Both the position numbers and the translations under genes were made by a program. Below are positions 5,381 through 6,050 of a stretch of DNA of 6,050 nucleotides, piece after piece. Under the pieces are notes generated by a model. That model was not told the origin of the DNA, did not search any database, and was given only the letters and a program-made list of their open reading frames with translations. The first letter of the stretch is position 1. Each line of letters begins with the position of its first letter. The DNA lies in the NCBI GenBank assembly GCA_900556025.1, contig USNG01000054.1:1-6050 (forward strand). The letters are read 5' to 3'. The stretch is from an uncultured Mycoplasmatota bacterium. GTDB taxonomy: Bacteria > Bacillota_I > Bacilli_A > RF39 > UBA660.

Positions 5381-5848
5381 ATGCGTAAGAGACAAGCAGT
5401 AAAAAGAGATGTTTTAGCAGATCCAATGTATCATTCTAAAATGATTACTAAATTAATCAATGGAATTATGTTAGATGGTAAAAAAGGAACTGCTCAAAAA
5501 ATACTATACCAAGCACTTGATATAGTAAAAGAAAAAACAAATAAAGATCCTTTAGAAGTTTTAAATCAAGCATTTGAAAATATCAGACCAGCTTTAGAAA
5601 TAAAGAGTAGAAGAATCGGTGGAAGTAACTATTCTGTACCTATGGAAGTTAGAGAAGATAGAGCTAATGCTCTAATGCTTAGATGGTTAATTCAATATGC
5701 TAAAAATAGAAACGGAAGAGGAATGGCTGAAAAATTAGCAGCTGAAATTATAGATGCTTCAAATGGTATCGGTGGAGCAGTTAAAAAACGTGAAGATACA
5801 CATAAGATGGCAGAAGCTAACAAAGCATATGCTCATTACAGATGGTAA
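5381..5848 (+). CDS. rpsG: 30S ribosomal protein S7
   Basis: S7 is a primary 16S rRNA-binding protein that nucleates assembly of the small-subunit head and lies near the E site. The 155 aa are one fewer than in Bacillus subtilis; the N-terminus starts [15 protein letters not shown] where Bacillus has MPRKG. Family landmarks are clear: [13 protein letters not shown] (24-36), [15 protein letters not shown] (the beta-ribbon region), LRWLIQYA and the near-invariant C-terminus [21 protein letters not shown]. It is the second gene of the str operon, 23 nt after rpsL. That gap is far shorter than the E. coli rpsL-rpsG spacer that carries the S7 autoregulatory site, so such a site is unlikely here. 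No oddities in key residues. Confidence 0.99.
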   Translation: MRKRQAVKRDVLADPMYHSKMITKLINGIMLDGKKGTAQKILYQALDIVKEKTNKDPLEVLNQAFENIRPALEIKSRRIGGSNYSVPMEVREDRANALMLRWLIQYAKNRNGRGMAEKLAAEIIDASNGIGGAVKKREDTHKMAEANKAYAHYRW

Positions 5849-5863
5849 GAAGGGAGAACACTT

Positions 5864-6050
5864 ATGGCACGTGATGTATCATTAGAAAAAACACGTAATT
5901 TAGGAATTATGGCTCACATTGATGCTGGTAAAACAACAACTACTGAGAGAATCCTATATTTAGGTGGAAACATCCATAAAATTGGTGAAACTCATGATGG
6001 AGCTTCTCAAATGGACTGGATGGATCAAGAAAAAGAAAGAGGTATAACAA
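5864..6050 (+). CDS. fusA: Elongation factor G (EF-G), 5' part only
   Basis: EF-G is the GTPase that drives tRNA-mRNA translocation and, with RRF, ribosome recycling. Only the first 62 codons are present; the gene continues past the window. The G1/P-loop AHIDAGKTT (residues 17-25) and the start of the switch I/G2 region (ERGIT, 58-62) are intact, and [18 protein letters not shown] matches bacterial EF-G closely. The start has GAAGGGAG at 5849-5856, 7 nt upstream, and the gene is 15 nt behind rpsG, as in standard str operons. The segment after the first helix reads [10 protein letters not shown], where typical EF-G has ILFYTG followed by a basic residue, so the usual Y-T pair is replaced. This is a minor variation; the assignment is not in doubt. 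Confidence 0.98.
   Translation, partial: MARDVSLEKTRNLGIMAHIDAGKTTTTERILYLGGNIHKIGETHDGASQMDWMDQEKERGIT

Noticed and set aside
1..6050. CRISPR array, tRNA/rRNA gene, insertion sequence or prophage element
   Set aside because: No regularly spaced repeats, cloverleaf, rRNA gene, transposase or terminal inverted repeats were seen; the only rRNA-like segment is the short rpsL leader match.
1..6050. Reassigned TGA codon (Trp) as in mycoplasmas
   Set aside because: All Trp codons seen are TGG and no in-frame TGA occurs; since no gene here ends in TGA either, the window cannot settle it but gives no support.

Overview
The window is a strongly AT-rich stretch of a low-GC Gram-positive (Bacillota-type) chromosome. 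All genes lie on the + strand and are tightly packed. The S12, S7 and EF-G sequences are Bacillus-like, every coding sequence is preceded by a purine-rich Shine-Dalgarno site (several of them AGGAGG or AAAGGAG), and the window holds a TlyA-type methyltransferase and a secreted protein whose signal region resembles the SipW/TasA class. Tryptophan is always TGG, no TGA occurs in frame, and the seven stops are six TAA and one TAG. The standard bacterial code therefore fits, but a code reading TGA as Trp cannot be formally excluded. An uncultured gut-type Bacilli/RF39-like lineage would fit the style; this is an inference.

Layout. (1) Positions 2-1033 are the 3' part of a gene that begins outside the window. 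It encodes a membrane-spanning segment, a charged helical linker and an alpha/beta-hydrolase (esterase) domain, and it is closed by a clear intrinsic terminator at 1048-1075. (2) Positions 1116-3421 hold two back-to-back genes of unknown function (539 and 227 aa, 2 nt apart), with an extended -10 promoter and a very short leader. (3) Positions 3471-4795 hold a small secreted protein with a TasA/camelysin-like signal region and, 8 nt later, tlyA (rRNA 2'-O-methyltransferase). A near-consensus promoter sits just before the secreted-protein gene, and a terminator follows tlyA. (4) From 4822 onward lies the str operon (rpsL, rpsG, fusA; fusA runs off the window). It has its own strong promoter, whose -35 box lies inside the tlyA terminator hairpin, and an approximately 84-nt structured leader.

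How the genes relate. The str operon supplies the decoding-centre protein S12, the small-subunit head protein S7 and translocase EF-G. TlyA next door modifies rRNA, so the right half of the window concerns the ribosome. The left half is accessory: a surface-facing hydrolase, an uncharacterised cytoplasmic two-gene unit and a secreted beta-type protein. The points most worth checking are a non-proline residue at a near-invariant S12 position linked to streptomycin response, the rpsL leader with a 16S 5'-end-like segment, the terminator/promoter overlap, the hydrolase with a VirB2-like membrane segment, and the uncharacterised two-gene unit.
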